This document shows, piece by piece, positions 16,824 to 27,000 of a stretch of DNA of 64,000 bases. The notes under the pieces were generated by a model. It worked only from the letters and a program-made list of their open reading frames with translations, made no database searches and was not told where the DNA came from. The stretch comes from Chloracidobacterium sp. (lineage in GTDB: Bacteria; Acidobacteriota; Blastocatellia; Pyrinomonadales; Pyrinomonadaceae): NCBI GenBank assembly GCA_016711345.1, contig JADJTD010000001.1, positions 930,001 through 994,000 on the forward strand, written 5' to 3'. The stretch's first letter is position 1; every line of letters starts with the position of its first letter. The position numbers and the translations under genes were made by a program.

Positions 16824-17033
16824 ATGAAGAAACTTTCTCTTAAAACAAAGCACAGAAATATAAAGGGACTGAGCGAAGCCCTAGCCCGCTTTGGACTCGG
16901 CTCGCGAAAAAGATCGGACTTTACGATCGGTCAGGAAGCAAAGCGAGTCGAATCCTGCTCTTTGTGTCGCCACAGTTGCGGACACTCCCGTGAAGAGCGT
17001 CCGGATCCGGGAAACGATCGGAACAACTCTTAG
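16824..17033 (+). CDS. possible small basic leader protein, 69 aa
   Basis: An ATG-started frame (MKKLSLKTKHRNIKGLSEAL) that is strongly basic, has two cysteines in CSLCRHSC, and ends with a stop overlapping the ribosome binding site of the lipoprotein gene (TTAGGAGGTC). That overlap would suit translational coupling. Upstream ATG and TTG starts in the same frame run back into the palindrome. Ribosome binding site weak and no family recognised; it may simply be leader sequence. Confidence 0.3.
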   Translation: MKKLSLKTKHRNIKGLSEALARFGLGSRKRSDFTIGQEAKRVESCSLCRHSCGHSREERPDPGNDRNNS

Positions 17034-17046
17034 GAGGTCATAGATA

Positions 17047-17838
17047 ATGAGAAACATTCTAATCATCACGGGCCTGTTCGCCCTGTCGCTAGCAACAGCG
17101 TGCAGCAGGCATACAGAGGCTGGGACCGAGAGCTCTGTCGAAAAAGAGGCTCAGCCGTGTCTAACTCCGGTCGAGATCGTGCTTATCCCCGATCAGACCG
17201 GCAGCATGAAGGATTCGGGGACGCGACCGGTTACCGTGGACGATTTGGAGCCCGTCTTCGATCCGATCGTCGAGTGCGGTGGGTCGATCGCTTTGCTTTT
17301 CGTGAGGAACCGACCTGATCAGGCCGTTGATAAGTTCCGCATCGAGCAGCCGGTGCCTCTACCAGAACCCCCTGTTCAAAATGAAGGCGAGGAAAACTAT
17401 GAGTTCAGCGATCGGCAAGCCGACTATGACGCCCAGCTCGCGGATCGAAGACGAGCGATCGCGGACCGCAAGGTTCTCGCTCGTTCGGAATTCGATGCGT
17501 TCAAGCAACGCATGAAACCTCTGTTGGATCGCCCCCCCGCCAGTTCGACTGACCTCAACTCGGTCCTCAACATCTCGGATGTTTGTCTCGCCCAGGATGA
17601 CGGATGGAGCACTGTGCCGAGTAAATTCCTACTGTTGGTATCGGACGGTCGCGACACCAATCGCCGGCCGCGATACCGTGTTCAAAGCGGAGCGAAGCTT
17701 TTTTGGGTTAACGGTCGGTCTGATCCGAAAACTTTGGCGGGAGTGGAATCGGCTCGTTTCGTGGATCTCGATAGTGCAGTTAGGGCGGTCATAAACACTT
17801 TACAGAAAGGAGGAAAAACCAATGCCGGGCCGAGATGA
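17047..17838 (+). CDS. VWA-like lipoprotein with MIDAS-type motif
   Basis: 263 residues. A short signal peptide ends in the lipobox ATAC with Cys19 as lipidation site, so it is probably anchored to a membrane on the outer side. Residues 42-54 (VEIVLIPDQTGSM) give a DxTxS metal-site motif, a variant of the DxSxS of von Willebrand A domains. Later T (SSTDLNSVL) and D (LLLVSDGRDT) positions complete a MIDAS-like set. A charged insert with NEGEENYEFSDRQADYDAQL lies between. VWA proteins often work with AAA+ ATPases, and one is encoded four genes on. Start supported by TTAGGAGGTCATAGATA. The end overlaps the next gene by 17 bases. Confidence 0.75.
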   Translation: MRNILIITGLFALSLATACSRHTEAGTESSVEKEAQPCLTPVEIVLIPDQTGSMKDSGTRPVTVDDLEPVFDPIVECGGSIALLFVRNRPDQAVDKFRIEQPVPLPEPPVQNEGEENYEFSDRQADYDAQLADRRRAIADRKVLARSEFDAFKQRMKPLLDRPPASSTDLNSVLNISDVCLAQDDGWSTVPSKFLLLVSDGRDTNRRPRYRVQSGAKLFWVNGRSDPKTLAGVESARFVDLDSAVRAVINTLQKGGKTNAGPR

Positions 17839-18952
17839 AGCGGATGCACTCAATCGGGAAACCGAGAGGTTGCGAAAAGATCGGGAGCGTCGTGAACGTG
17901 AACAGGCTGAACGGGATCAAGAAGCCAGTGCGGATCTGAGGCGCCGGACCACCGAAGACAATCTCGAAACTGTTCGCAATAGCGCACATCAATTGCAGAC
18001 GTTGCGCGAGACGCGACTTTATTTGGTCGCTGACATCGAAAACTGGGAAGAGCGAAATCATCGTTATCGAAACCTTGACGCCTGGACGATCGCCAGCCAT
18101 GTGATGTGGTCGGTCAGTCCTATATCCGTTGTCGTAACCGACACTCTGTTGCTCAGCGTTGCCGGCCGGGAGCTTTTGCGGTCCGCTGCACCCTTTCTCG
18201 CGGCGATGTTTGGTAACGCGGGGGCCGTCATTCCGATCGCGATATTTCTGTTCGCTGTCGGCTATATAACGCTCGAGCTGTGTACTGGACATGAACTTGA
18301 TGCTGAACGAGGTGGGCGCCGACGTGTGATCCGACCATTCTCTGTGGTGATGTGTCTCGCCTTACCGGTCCTCGTCATCGGATTTTCCCTGATCAACGCC
18401 GGCCTTATCAGCGGTAATGCCGCCCGTCCGATCGGCTCGGCAACTTTCGCGGCGGCGATCATCAGAGCAGCCGGTCTCGGAGCAGTAGCGGTTGTCGCCC
18501 ACGGGTTCATTTTGTTTTTCGGAGGCCGGATCGTCGATGGCTTTGGTTACGACGTCTACAAGGGCCGTCAGATCCAGCTCCGCCGCAGGCTAGATCGTTG
18601 CGATCGGCAGATCGCGGCGGAAACACCGCGCGTAGAGGGCGGATTCACGCACCTTTACAATGAATTCAACAACGATAACGGTGAGAACGGCAGTGGCGGT
18701 GCGGGGCCATTCGGAGCGACCACTAGAAGGGTCGTCAATGACGTTTTCGACGACGACATCATCGAGGAGCCGGCGGGACGTCCGCGATCTGCCGACGCAG
18801 ATCACACAGAACCGCATGCGGATGATGCCCCGGGGAGTCAAACACAAAACGCTGCCGGCAACGGGCCAGCGGGGAGTTCGGATTCCGATCCGGGGCAAAC
18901 ACGTCCCGGAACGGGGTACGACATGGACGGCGAGGATGAGATCCGCCGGTAA
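17822..18952 (+). CDS. membrane protein with N-terminal coiled coil
   Basis: 376 residues. The N-terminal 75 residues are highly charged and predicted coiled coil (RLRKDRERREREQAERDQEA). Four hydrophobic segments follow (about 90-112, 122-150, 165-190, 200-230). The C-terminal 100 residues are acidic and low-complexity, probably disordered. Start supported by AAGGAGGAAAAACCA. The arrangement suggests an inner-membrane scaffold with cytoplasmic ends. No family recognised. It overlaps the VWA lipoprotein gene, implying a joint function. Confidence 0.7.
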   Translation: MPGRDEADALNRETERLRKDRERREREQAERDQEASADLRRRTTEDNLETVRNSAHQLQTLRETRLYLVADIENWEERNHRYRNLDAWTIASHVMWSVSPISVVVTDTLLLSVAGRELLRSAAPFLAAMFGNAGAVIPIAIFLFAVGYITLELCTGHELDAERGGRRRVIRPFSVVMCLALPVLVIGFSLINAGLISGNAARPIGSATFAAAIIRAAGLGAVAVVAHGFILFFGGRIVDGFGYDVYKGRQIQLRRRLDRCDRQIAAETPRVEGGFTHLYNEFNNDNGENGSGGAGPFGATTRRVVNDVFDDDIIEEPAGRPRSADADHTEPHADDAPGSQTQNAAGNGPAGSSDSDPGQTRPGTGYDMDGEDEIRR

Positions 18953-18974
18953 TTAATAATAAGGAGAAAAAGAA

Positions 18975-19850
18975 ATGTCAGCAATTATCGGAATTATTGC
19001 ATCTGCGTTCGTCACGGGCTTGATATTGCCCGCCGGCGCGCGTCTGGTGAGTCGGGCCGCCAGAGATCTTTCGCACGGTCGTAAAGGCTCAAAACTATCA
19101 CCCCTCAACAGTGACGGCGTCGGCATACAACGGCCAACAACCATCGGCTCAAACTTCAAACCGATCCGCACGCGCTTTTCAACCGGGACAACTCTTGAGG
19201 ACGCAAAACGATCCGTTCTCGATGCCGTCACGTCGCAGGCGTTTTACACAACGGACGACTCCGATCTCAATCGTGATTTCGAGGCACTTGAGCAAGCCGC
19301 CACCCTAGGAGAGGTGGAGGCGGCTGGCGCCAGGCTGGTCGCGTCCGTCCGGGAAACGCATCAACATGTCTTTGCGAGCGGAGTCCGTATCGCTTCCGAG
19401 CGGGCTGCCGTAAAGCTCGGGTTCTCAAAATTGGAGAGCCTTGCCTCACCGCTCCGGTCGAACACTATCCGGTTCGCCGCGACGGACAGTCGGGGCCGCA
19501 CCTTGGTCACAGAGATCAACGCCAGACCGGACCTCAAGCTTAAGATCGATACCGAAGTTCTCGGCGTCAAGGATAATTCCTGTCAGCAGATCCTCGACCA
19601 GTTTTACGAGGCCCTGCAGCAGGAAGGAGTGCTCGTCGGAGCTGCGCCAAAACGCGAACCGACGGGTGGAATCTGCAATCTTTCCGCGGCTCGCGATTTT
19701 CTTGCCCGCAAGGTAGTTCCAACGAACGACGTGAACACTGCGAACCTGGCGGAGACGGTCAAAAGTGGATCCGACTCCGAAGAACTCCGTTTACAAATCA
19801 ACCGAGCGCGTTCAGGAAACAACAACAAGATGCGCGCGTCAGGCCGATAG
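18975..19850 (+). CDS. hypothetical protein with one N-terminal membrane segment
   Basis: 291 residues. The N-terminus MSAIIGIIASAFVTGLILPA is a membrane or signal-anchor segment without a lipobox; the rest is soluble and helical, with a repeated-looking alanine-rich part at about 100-160. Start supported by AAGGAGAAAAAGAA. It stands between the coiled-coil membrane protein and the AAA+ ATPase in the same operon. No homologue recognised; it may link the membrane complex to the ATPase. Confidence 0.65.
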   Translation: MSAIIGIIASAFVTGLILPAGARLVSRAARDLSHGRKGSKLSPLNSDGVGIQRPTTIGSNFKPIRTRFSTGTTLEDAKRSVLDAVTSQAFYTTDDSDLNRDFEALEQAATLGEVEAAGARLVASVRETHQHVFASGVRIASERAAVKLGFSKLESLASPLRSNTIRFAATDSRGRTLVTEINARPDLKLKIDTEVLGVKDNSCQQILDQFYEALQQEGVLVGAAPKREPTGGICNLSAARDFLARKVVPTNDVNTANLAETVKSGSDSEELRLQINRARSGNNNKMRASGR

Positions 19851-19873
19851 AAGCTGTTGATCTGGGAGGCATT

Positions 19874-21649
19874 ATGTCGGCTATAAGACAAATTCTGGAC
19901 ACCCACAAGTCGGGGCACGGAGCGCTGGTCGTCACGGGGAGAAGTCTGTATGACTTTGTCCCATCGAAGGGAAAGATCAGACCGCTTTTCGAAACGCTTC
20001 GCCGAGATCTCTATCAGGAATTCGGCATGGTTTTTTGCACCTTTTCCAAAGCGAACGGGCTGCACTGGTTCGAGTCATGGATCGCCGATGAGGGAGACCG
20101 TCGTACCGTCCGTGAGGCCCTGCAGAACAGCGGGTTGCTGTCCCTGCGTGCAAACGATCAGGAGATGGTAGCCGCGGTGCGGGCGGCCGCGGCATTGGTC
20201 CGCACCAACACCGAGGATCTAAAATGGAGCGATGGCCGTCGGATGCGCTTCTGCATGTGTTTTGAATTTGCGGAGCACTTTGCACCCTGCACTCCGCCCG
20301 GCGGACACAGCGAGTCTCAGCTCGTTGTCATCGAGCTTGTTCACATAATGTCGCAGAGCCTCGCCCTGCGCGATAGCGGTAACCTTATTCTCTTTCACGG
20401 TAGAAAAGACCTCATCGATGACCTCGTGACATCGGCCGCGAAGCTCATCGACCTGCCGCCGCCTGATCTTGCCGAAAAGGAGGAATTCATCGCAGCGGCA
20501 CTGGATCTATACGAGGGGGCGAGTTTTGAGGAAGGGCTCACGCCGGAAGGAGCAGCGGCGCTGACAAAGCAGACACCTAACCGCGGTCTTGAAAATCTTT
20601 TGCGGGCATCGGATCGAAATGGCCGCCCGCTCACGATCGATCAGCTCGTCGAGCAAAAGGACCGTGATGTGAAAGAAATGTCGGAAGGCACCCTCCGACC
20701 TCTCGACACAACAAGGGTAGACGGGCTCCGGCTTGTTGGTAAGAACGTCGGGACTCCGTTGCAGATCGTTGAGCGATTCGGTGAGCGTTTATTAGAGCGA
20801 GACCCTACAATGCCGGCGAACGTGCTGCTGGCCGGGGCACCGGCGACAGCGAAAACGGATCTAGCGCTTCATGCCGCACGACTCGGACAATGTCCGGCAT
20901 ACCAGATGATGTCGCCGAAGGCCGGGCTTGTCGGTGAGACCGAAAGGCTGGCGCGTCTCCAACAAGACGTCTTGCGACGTTTCAGCCCGGCGTTTGCGTT
21001 CATCGACGAAATTACAGAGGCTTTCCCGTTAGAGAGAAGCGAGTTCAATGGCGATTCGGGCGCCAGCGATGCGGTTCGGGCGGAACTATTGACTTGTCTT
21101 TCCGACCAAACGAGGTGCGGCCAGACGCTGCTCGTGGCGACGACAAATTGTATTTGGAAAATTGGGGCGGCGATGCGAAGCAGGTTCATTGTCATCCCTG
21201 TGCTCACCGCGCTACCTGAGGACATTCCCTCGATCATTGCAGCGACGGCAGACCGGATTTGCCCGGGGTGCAACATCCCGACTGATGATGAACGAGTAAT
21301 CAGTGCGGCACGGATCTTTCACGCGAAGGGAGCTACTCCGAGGCATATCCGAACTTCGCTAAGTAACACTCTTATGATTACCGGCAAGCGTGAGATCGAT
21401 CCCGATACCGTGCTTCTCGCAGCCGATGATCTCTGTCAGGTTGAGGACACCCTGTCGGGCGTCTACGCCGACCTTCAGGCGATCCGATATTGCACGTCAA
21501 AGGCTTATCTCCCATGGGCGGGCGCAAATCTGGCAGATTACACCTTTCCCGAATACCTCAAAGGGCTTGTTGACGAAACAAACGGAGACATCATCGGGCA
21601 CGCTCTGTTGAAGAAGATCGAGGAGCTCAAACCGTATGCAAATGTCTAG
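19874..21649 (+). CDS. AAA+ ATPase with a divergent N-terminal half
   Basis: 591 residues. The C-terminal half is a canonical AAA+ module: Walker A GAPATAKTD (about 322-330), pore-like region SPKAGLVGETERLARL, Walker B FAFIDEITEAF (about 375-385), sensor 1 ATTN, and MRSRF as arginine-finger region. The N-terminal half (about 1-240) starts with LVVTGRSLYDFVPSKGKIRP and looks like a degenerate P-loop domain, so the protein may form a two-tier ring. Probably a cytoplasmic remodelling ATPase. Start supported by GGGAGGCATT. It overlaps the aminotransferase gene by 14 bases. VWA plus AAA+ in one operon recalls MoxR-VWA type pairs, though this ATPase is not an obvious MoxR. Confidence 0.8.
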   Translation: MSAIRQILDTHKSGHGALVVTGRSLYDFVPSKGKIRPLFETLRRDLYQEFGMVFCTFSKANGLHWFESWIADEGDRRTVREALQNSGLLSLRANDQEMVAAVRAAAALVRTNTEDLKWSDGRRMRFCMCFEFAEHFAPCTPPGGHSESQLVVIELVHIMSQSLALRDSGNLILFHGRKDLIDDLVTSAAKLIDLPPPDLAEKEEFIAAALDLYEGASFEEGLTPEGAAALTKQTPNRGLENLLRASDRNGRPLTIDQLVEQKDRDVKEMSEGTLRPLDTTRVDGLRLVGKNVGTPLQIVERFGERLLERDPTMPANVLLAGAPATAKTDLALHAARLGQCPAYQMMSPKAGLVGETERLARLQQDVLRRFSPAFAFIDEITEAFPLERSEFNGDSGASDAVRAELLTCLSDQTRCGQTLLVATTNCIWKIGAAMRSRFIVIPVLTALPEDIPSIIAATADRICPGCNIPTDDERVISAARIFHAKGATPRHIRTSLSNTLMITGKREIDPDTVLLAADDLCQVEDTLSGVYADLQAIRYCTSKAYLPWAGANLADYTFPEYLKGLVDETNGDIIGHALLKKIEELKPYANV

Positions 21650-22724
21650 ACGCACCAGGGAACATGCGGAAAGAAGTCAGGAGCGATCGTTGGACGTGCC
21701 GACGGCCTCGACGGATCATCTGATCGGTTATGGTGCCGTCTCCGCGGTTGAGCGGAAGGTTGCGGAGTATTATGGTGCAAAACACGCCCTCTGCGTGTCG
21801 AGTGCGACCGCCGGGCTGCTTGCACTGGGGCTCGCTCTTGATCTCAAGGATACCGGCTTTATCACCTCCCCACTCACCTACGGGGCCAGCATCGCGAGCT
21901 GGTTGATCCTCGGCAATCGGCCGACCTTCAACGATGTTGAGCCGGGGACGGTTACCGCTGACCCGGACGCTATTAGAACGGAAATAAGGAGCTCAACACG
22001 AGCGATACTGGGCATCGATTTCTGCGGGTACCCGTCCGATTCGGCTGCCATACGCCGTGTCGCTGACGATTGTGGTCTCTGGTACGTATCCGATTCGGCC
22101 CAGGCGTTTGGTGCTCGCCGTGACGGCGGCATCGCAGGGAGTCATGCACACGCGGTAGTCATATCCCTTACCTCAGGGAAAGCGTGGGACTGCGGTGAAG
22201 GCGGCATCATCGTGACGAACAACTCGGATATCTACGAGCGGCTGCTTTGGCATTGTCAGCACCCGCTGCGGCAAAAACGTGAACTGGGGCTGGGCGTCTT
22301 TAACGAATTTGCATTTAATTCCCGGATCCATCCGCTCACTGCCATCGCGGCAAACGGTTCGTTTGCCGACGCGGTAGCAATCCTCGAAAACAAACAGCAT
22401 CGATATCTCGAAGCGTGTCAAATCCTGAACAAAAGCGGACTCGTGGAACCTCTCACGTATCATCCGGATGGAATTTTGCCCTCGTTCTTTCGATTTTCCG
22501 TTTGCGCTAAGGAAGGAACGCGATCGGAAGACGTAGAGATGTGCCTAGCAGGCGCTGGGATCCAGGCCCGAACGACGCCCTTCGATACTCAGCTGATCTA
22601 TAACAATCCGGTATTCGTTGGTCAATATGGAGATCGATTTGATGTGCCCCGACCCTGCCGGGAAGCAGAACGCACCGATCGTCGCACTCTCCTAACTATC
22701 GACGAGAGGGAGGCTTACCCATGA
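21636..22724 (+). CDS. DegT/DnrJ/EryC1/StrS-type PLP aminotransferase
   Basis: 362 residues of the sugar aminotransferase fold: N-terminal ALCVSSATAGLLALGLAL (cofactor-phosphate region), SDSAQAFGA (D of the PLP-binding site), and ISLTSGKAWDCGEGGIIVT with the lysine that forms the internal aldimine. These enzymes normally transaminate nucleotide-linked ketosugars for surface glycans or antibiotics, but no sugar-nucleotide genes lie nearby. The gene starts inside the AAA+ gene and ends inside the next start (ATGA), so it is firmly part of this operon. It may act on a peptide, a nucleoside or an unknown substrate. An unusual cargo for a transfer element. Confidence 0.85.
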   Translation: MQMSRRTREHAERSQERSLDVPTASTDHLIGYGAVSAVERKVAEYYGAKHALCVSSATAGLLALGLALDLKDTGFITSPLTYGASIASWLILGNRPTFNDVEPGTVTADPDAIRTEIRSSTRAILGIDFCGYPSDSAAIRRVADDCGLWYVSDSAQAFGARRDGGIAGSHAHAVVISLTSGKAWDCGEGGIIVTNNSDIYERLLWHCQHPLRQKRELGLGVFNEFAFNSRIHPLTAIAANGSFADAVAILENKQHRYLEACQILNKSGLVEPLTYHPDGILPSFFRFSVCAKEGTRSEDVEMCLAGAGIQARTTPFDTQLIYNNPVFVGQYGDRFDVPRPCREAERTDRRTLLTIDEREAYP

Positions 22725-22984
22725 TAGGCGGCGTCCTCAATCCCGTGATCGCGGTATGTAGCATTCTTGTACTTCTCGGGCGAGCGTATACAAGCCGGCT
22801 CTACTTCTCCGCTCTCTATTTCACCTTCCACTTCCGGCTAGTCTGGCGAGTGTTTTACCCAAATCCGGCTTTCCAAGCCCAATTCTCCAACCGATTCCAT
22901 CTCCCACTGCCGTGTGTTGTCGCGGAACAACAAGCACGGAACAGGGTCGCGATCGTTTTTGCTGATAACGAGTTCCACTCGTAA
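22721..22984 (+). CDS. small membrane protein, 87 aa
   Basis: Starts at ATG 22721 overlapping the aminotransferase stop (ATGA) with GAGGGAGGC upstream. The first 45 residues are hydrophobic and aromatic (LNPVIAVCSILVLLGRAYTS), suggesting one or two membrane helices. No family recognised. The C-terminal 40 residues are less convincing, so the true protein could be shorter. Confidence 0.5.
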   Translation: MIGGVLNPVIAVCSILVLLGRAYTSRLYFSALYFTFHFRLVWRVFYPNPAFQAQFSNRFHLPLPCVVAEQQARNRVAIVFADNEFHS

Positions 22985-23035
22985 ACGATCGAAGATTCCG
23001 TAAGCCTTCCACGCTACTTAAAGGGAGGAACCGAA

Positions 23036-23485
23036 ATGATCGGTGGGATTTTGCTTTTAGCGATCGTTGTGTTCGGGCTTCAAATACTATTCGGCCACGG
23101 GAAACCGGAGAATTTTGTGAAGCTCTTGATCTGGCTGGTGTTTGCTCCAATACTGATTTCCATCGGTTACAACCATTTGCTATGGCTTTGGAGCGGTCTA
23201 CCGTTTTGGGCACAGTTGCTTTCGCTTGCGTTGATCCCGTTTATTCTTGTGGCGATCTTGAAGATGGCGTTCCCGAAAGCAGCCTGGTTGAATGGTCTAT
23301 TATCGATTCTCTACGACACCTTGGTATTCGCGGTCACGTTCCCGTTCCGTTTCGTATTTCGGGCTGTCGGTTTCATTTTCCGGCGGGAACGGCAAAGAAC
23401 ACCACTTGAACGATATCGGCCGGTTGTCGGCGGTCGGCCGCCGATCCAAAATTTGCGGCAGGAGGGGGGACGCCGAGATCGTTAA
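23036..23485 (+). CDS. membrane protein, 149 aa
   Basis: About four hydrophobic segments (residues 3-20, 30-55, 58-78, 88-118) and a basic C-terminal tail. Start supported by AAGGGAGGAACCGAA. The N-terminus MIGGILLL resembles the MIGGVLNP start of the preceding small gene, which could mean related membrane proteins. Probably an inner-membrane subunit of the complex encoded by this operon. Confidence 0.65.
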   Translation: MIGGILLLAIVVFGLQILFGHGKPENFVKLLIWLVFAPILISIGYNHLLWLWSGLPFWAQLLSLALIPFILVAILKMAFPKAAWLNGLLSILYDTLVFAVTFPFRFVFRAVGFIFRRERQRTPLERYRPVVGGRPPIQNLRQEGGRRDR

Positions 23486-23501
23486 GCGGGGCATTTAGAC
23501 T

Positions 23502-23996
23502 ATGGCTGCAAGCGAACAAGAACTTCTCGCAAGGTGGAGCGGATCGATCCGCGATGCGGCCTGCTCACCGCTCGAGTTTTACGATCTCGTTGAGCAGGAG
23601 ATCCTGGAAAGCGGCCTTGCTGGAGTTAATTTCTCGCAGTTTACGCGGCGTGAGGGAGGGCTCTTTTCGCCGCTTCGAATATATTTCCGGATCAGATACG
23701 ACCGTCTGTATTTCGACCTCTGTGCATTTGTATCCGGGCATTCCTTTGTCGTCAGCTACTGGCTGCACGTCGAGAGATTCGGCATGGTCGACCTCCTGGA
23801 GGAGATCCCGGGAGTTGGATTCCTGATCGAAACGACGCTCAGACCAGCGACATATTATTCGATCGACGTTATAGAACATTTCCAGCATGAGGTGCACAAC
23901 GCCGTAATGCATGTGATCGATGAACTTTCAGAGAATGACGGAGCGGCTAGCCTCCCTCCGGAAGCGCGTCAGCCGATCTGGGAGCAAATATGGTGA
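23502..23996 (+). CDS. hypothetical protein, 164 aa
   Basis: Soluble alpha/beta protein (MAASEQELLARWSGSIRDAA), with FRIRYDRLYFDLCAFVSGHS and an acidic C-terminus. It ends 7 bases before the start of the large ATPase gene, so the two are probably translated together. I do not recognise the family. In transfer modules a small protein in front of the coupling ATPase is often a dedicated partner; that is inference. Confidence 0.6.
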   Translation: MAASEQELLARWSGSIRDAACSPLEFYDLVEQEILESGLAGVNFSQFTRREGGLFSPLRIYFRIRYDRLYFDLCAFVSGHSFVVSYWLHVERFGMVDLLEEIPGVGFLIETTLRPATYYSIDVIEHFQHEVHNAVMHVIDELSENDGAASLPPEARQPIWEQIW

Positions 23997-24003
23997 AGGA
24001 CTA

Positions 24004-27000
24004 ATGCCTCAAAGACCCAACCATGACGAAATTGGCGTTTTCGGCGATCGGCGACGGGAACAAGAGAGGGCGTTTTCCGAGTGGGAACTGCCCGGGCGCG
24101 GCTGGTCGATCTTCGGGGAAACGATCGACCCCGAGCCTCGTATGAGAGCACCTTTTCGCACGCCGGAACCCACTCGGCCAATCGATGATGCGCGAATTCC
24201 AAGCTCTGTCGGGCGGCTGTTTGAAAATCGCTGGGTTCCAGAACCACTTCCTATCGCCGACCGGCAAACCGGCCCGGATGCCCTAAGGCCGCGATTATGC
24301 GCGCCGGTCGCAACCAAGACATTCCGCCTTGTCGTACCAAGCGAAATAAAGATCCCTTTCGAGCAGACAGAACAGATCCTCTCAAATCTGGCGAATACTG
24401 CCACATTCATAAGTTTTGAAATACTGGGTACATCCGATGCAATCACATTTCAGATCACTTGTCCCGCTTCGGCGAGTGATGCGGTCGCCTCATTGCTGAA
24501 AAACCATTTACCGGGCGTTGTCTTTCAGCAAGGCGAAGACGCAGTCAAGGAACATATTAGGCAGGCAATCCCCGGTAGGATCGATCTATCATTGATGGCG
24601 GACTTCGGGCTTGGCCGCGAATGGTTCAAGCCCTTGCCAACGGGTAGTAGCTTTCCGACCGATCCGCTTCTTCCCCTTATCGCCTCGTTCGATGAAATTA
24701 CGAATGACGAAACTATCTGTTTTCAGGTTTTGCTTCGCCGCACGCGGCAGAATTGGAACGGATCTGCTAACAATCTGATCTTCGATGAAAGCGGCAAGCT
24801 TCGTTTCGCCGAACTTCAAAACATCATTCCGGCTATTAAAGATAAGCTTGCTAGACGTCTGTTCGCCGCCAACGTTCGCGTTCTGATCGAGACCCGGTCT
24901 GCTCAGAGATCGCAGCAAGTTGCCCGTCGGTTAGGAACATTTTTCCGACAATTCTCATCCGCGGCCGGCAATGAAATGATCCCGTTGCAGAACGATGGTC
25001 TACCTGCCGCCAAGCATCTCCAAAGTTTCCTGGACAGGACGACATATAGAACCGGGGCTCTTCTTTCCGCTCCTGAAATATCGGGGCTCGTTCATCTTCC
25101 GACAGATGCTATCAAATCACCAAAACTGCGTCGAAGCGAGAACCGGACTAAAGCTGCTCCCGACTTCGCTACCAGGGGCAGTCTCCTACTCGGCGAAAAC
25201 GAACATCTTGGCCAGATGAGAAAGATCCATCTCGGCCAGGAACAACGGGTAAAGCACACCCACATCGCCGGCGCTACAGGGTCGGGCAAGACAAACCTGA
25301 TCCTCAACATGGTCAAACAGGACATAGATCTGGGCTGCGGGTTTGCGGTTGTCGATCCTCACGGCGACCTTATCGACGAAGTCATCGAACGTATACCCGA
25401 GGATCGACTCAAAGATGTGGTCTTGTTCAATGCGGCCGACGACGCTTACCCAATTGGGTTCAATATATTGTCAGCTCATTCGGAACTCGAAAAGACACTG
25501 ATTTCTTCGGATCTGGTGGCGATCTTTAGACGATTTTCGACCAGCTGGGGCGACCAGATGAACTCGGTTTTGGCGAACGCCATCCTTGCCTTCCTTGAAA
25601 GCACTCGAGGGGGCAACCTGCTCGACCTCAAACGTTTTCTTATCGAGAAGGACTTTCGTGAAGAGTTTCTAACGACCGTCCAGGATGACGAGATCCGGTA
25701 CTACTGGCAAAAGGAATTTCCAGAACTGAGAGGCAAGCCGTACGCGTCTCTTCTGACGCGCCTGGACACTTTTTTGAGATCCAAACTGATTCGGTTCATT
25801 GTTGCTCAAAAGGAAAACCGCTTGGATATTCGGCAAATAATGGACCAGAAGAAGATCTTGTTGATCCGCCTGTCTCTCGGGGCAATAGGCGAAGAGAACG
25901 CGTACCTTTTGGGCAGTCTGATAGTCTCGAAGCTCCACCAGGCAACCCTGAGCCGCCAGGACGTTGCGGAGGAGACCAGGAATCCGTTTTACCTTTACAT
26001 CGACGAGGCTCATCACTTCCTCACACCGAGCATGAATCAGATACTTAGCGGAACCCGAAAGTACAAGCTGGGACTGATACTCGCGCACCAGCAACTGAAT
26101 CAGTTTCACACCGGAGACGCGGATATCCTGAGCAGCGTCTTATCGAACTGTTACACAAGAATATGTTTCCGGCTCGACGACACAGACGCTGAAAGAATTT
26201 CGCGCGGGTTTTCGTTTTTCAAACCGGAACATCTTAAGGATCTTGGCGTGGGGGAAGCCATTTGCCGGTTCGAGCAAAGCAGAAACGACTTCAACCTCAA
26301 AACCTACCCCATCGCCGCTGTGCCCGAAAACATCGCCGTAGAGCGACGAATAGCCGTCATCGAACATAGTCGTCGACTCTACGCCAAACCGAAAGACGAG
26401 GTGGCTGCGGAACTGAAGGCTAAGCATGTTGAAAAACCGCCAAGCCGGACCTCAACAAAAAAGGTAATTGCATTAGCTCCCTTGGCGGCTACGACACCTG
26501 CACCGCCAACGGATATTCCGGAACCGCCAGATGCTCGCGAAAAACATAGTCCAGCAACGGCGGAGCAACAGCCTGACCGCGTCGGGACTGCGATTCCCGC
26601 AGATCCGATTTCGATGCCGGTTCCCAATAGCGTGGCGAACCAAGGTCTGCAGCAGCACCGTTATCTACAATCGCTCGTCAAGCGGATGGGCGAAGACAAA
26701 GGATTCCGGGTGACGATCGAAAAACCCGTTTTTGGCGGGATCGGCAAGATCGATGTTGCTCTAGAGAATGAAACTCTGAGGATCGCCTGCGAAATCTCCG
26801 TCACGAACGAGCCCGATTATGAGGTGCAGAACATAAGGAAGTGCCTATCGGCCGGTTACAGTCCCGTCATTCTGATCTCGGCCGACAAGAGGCATCTCGG
26901 CAAAATTAGGGAGAAAGCGGGTGAGCAGCTTTCCGCCGAAGAACATTCCACGATCGAATTTCTTACGCCCGATGAATTCTATGATTGGCTGAAAGATCTT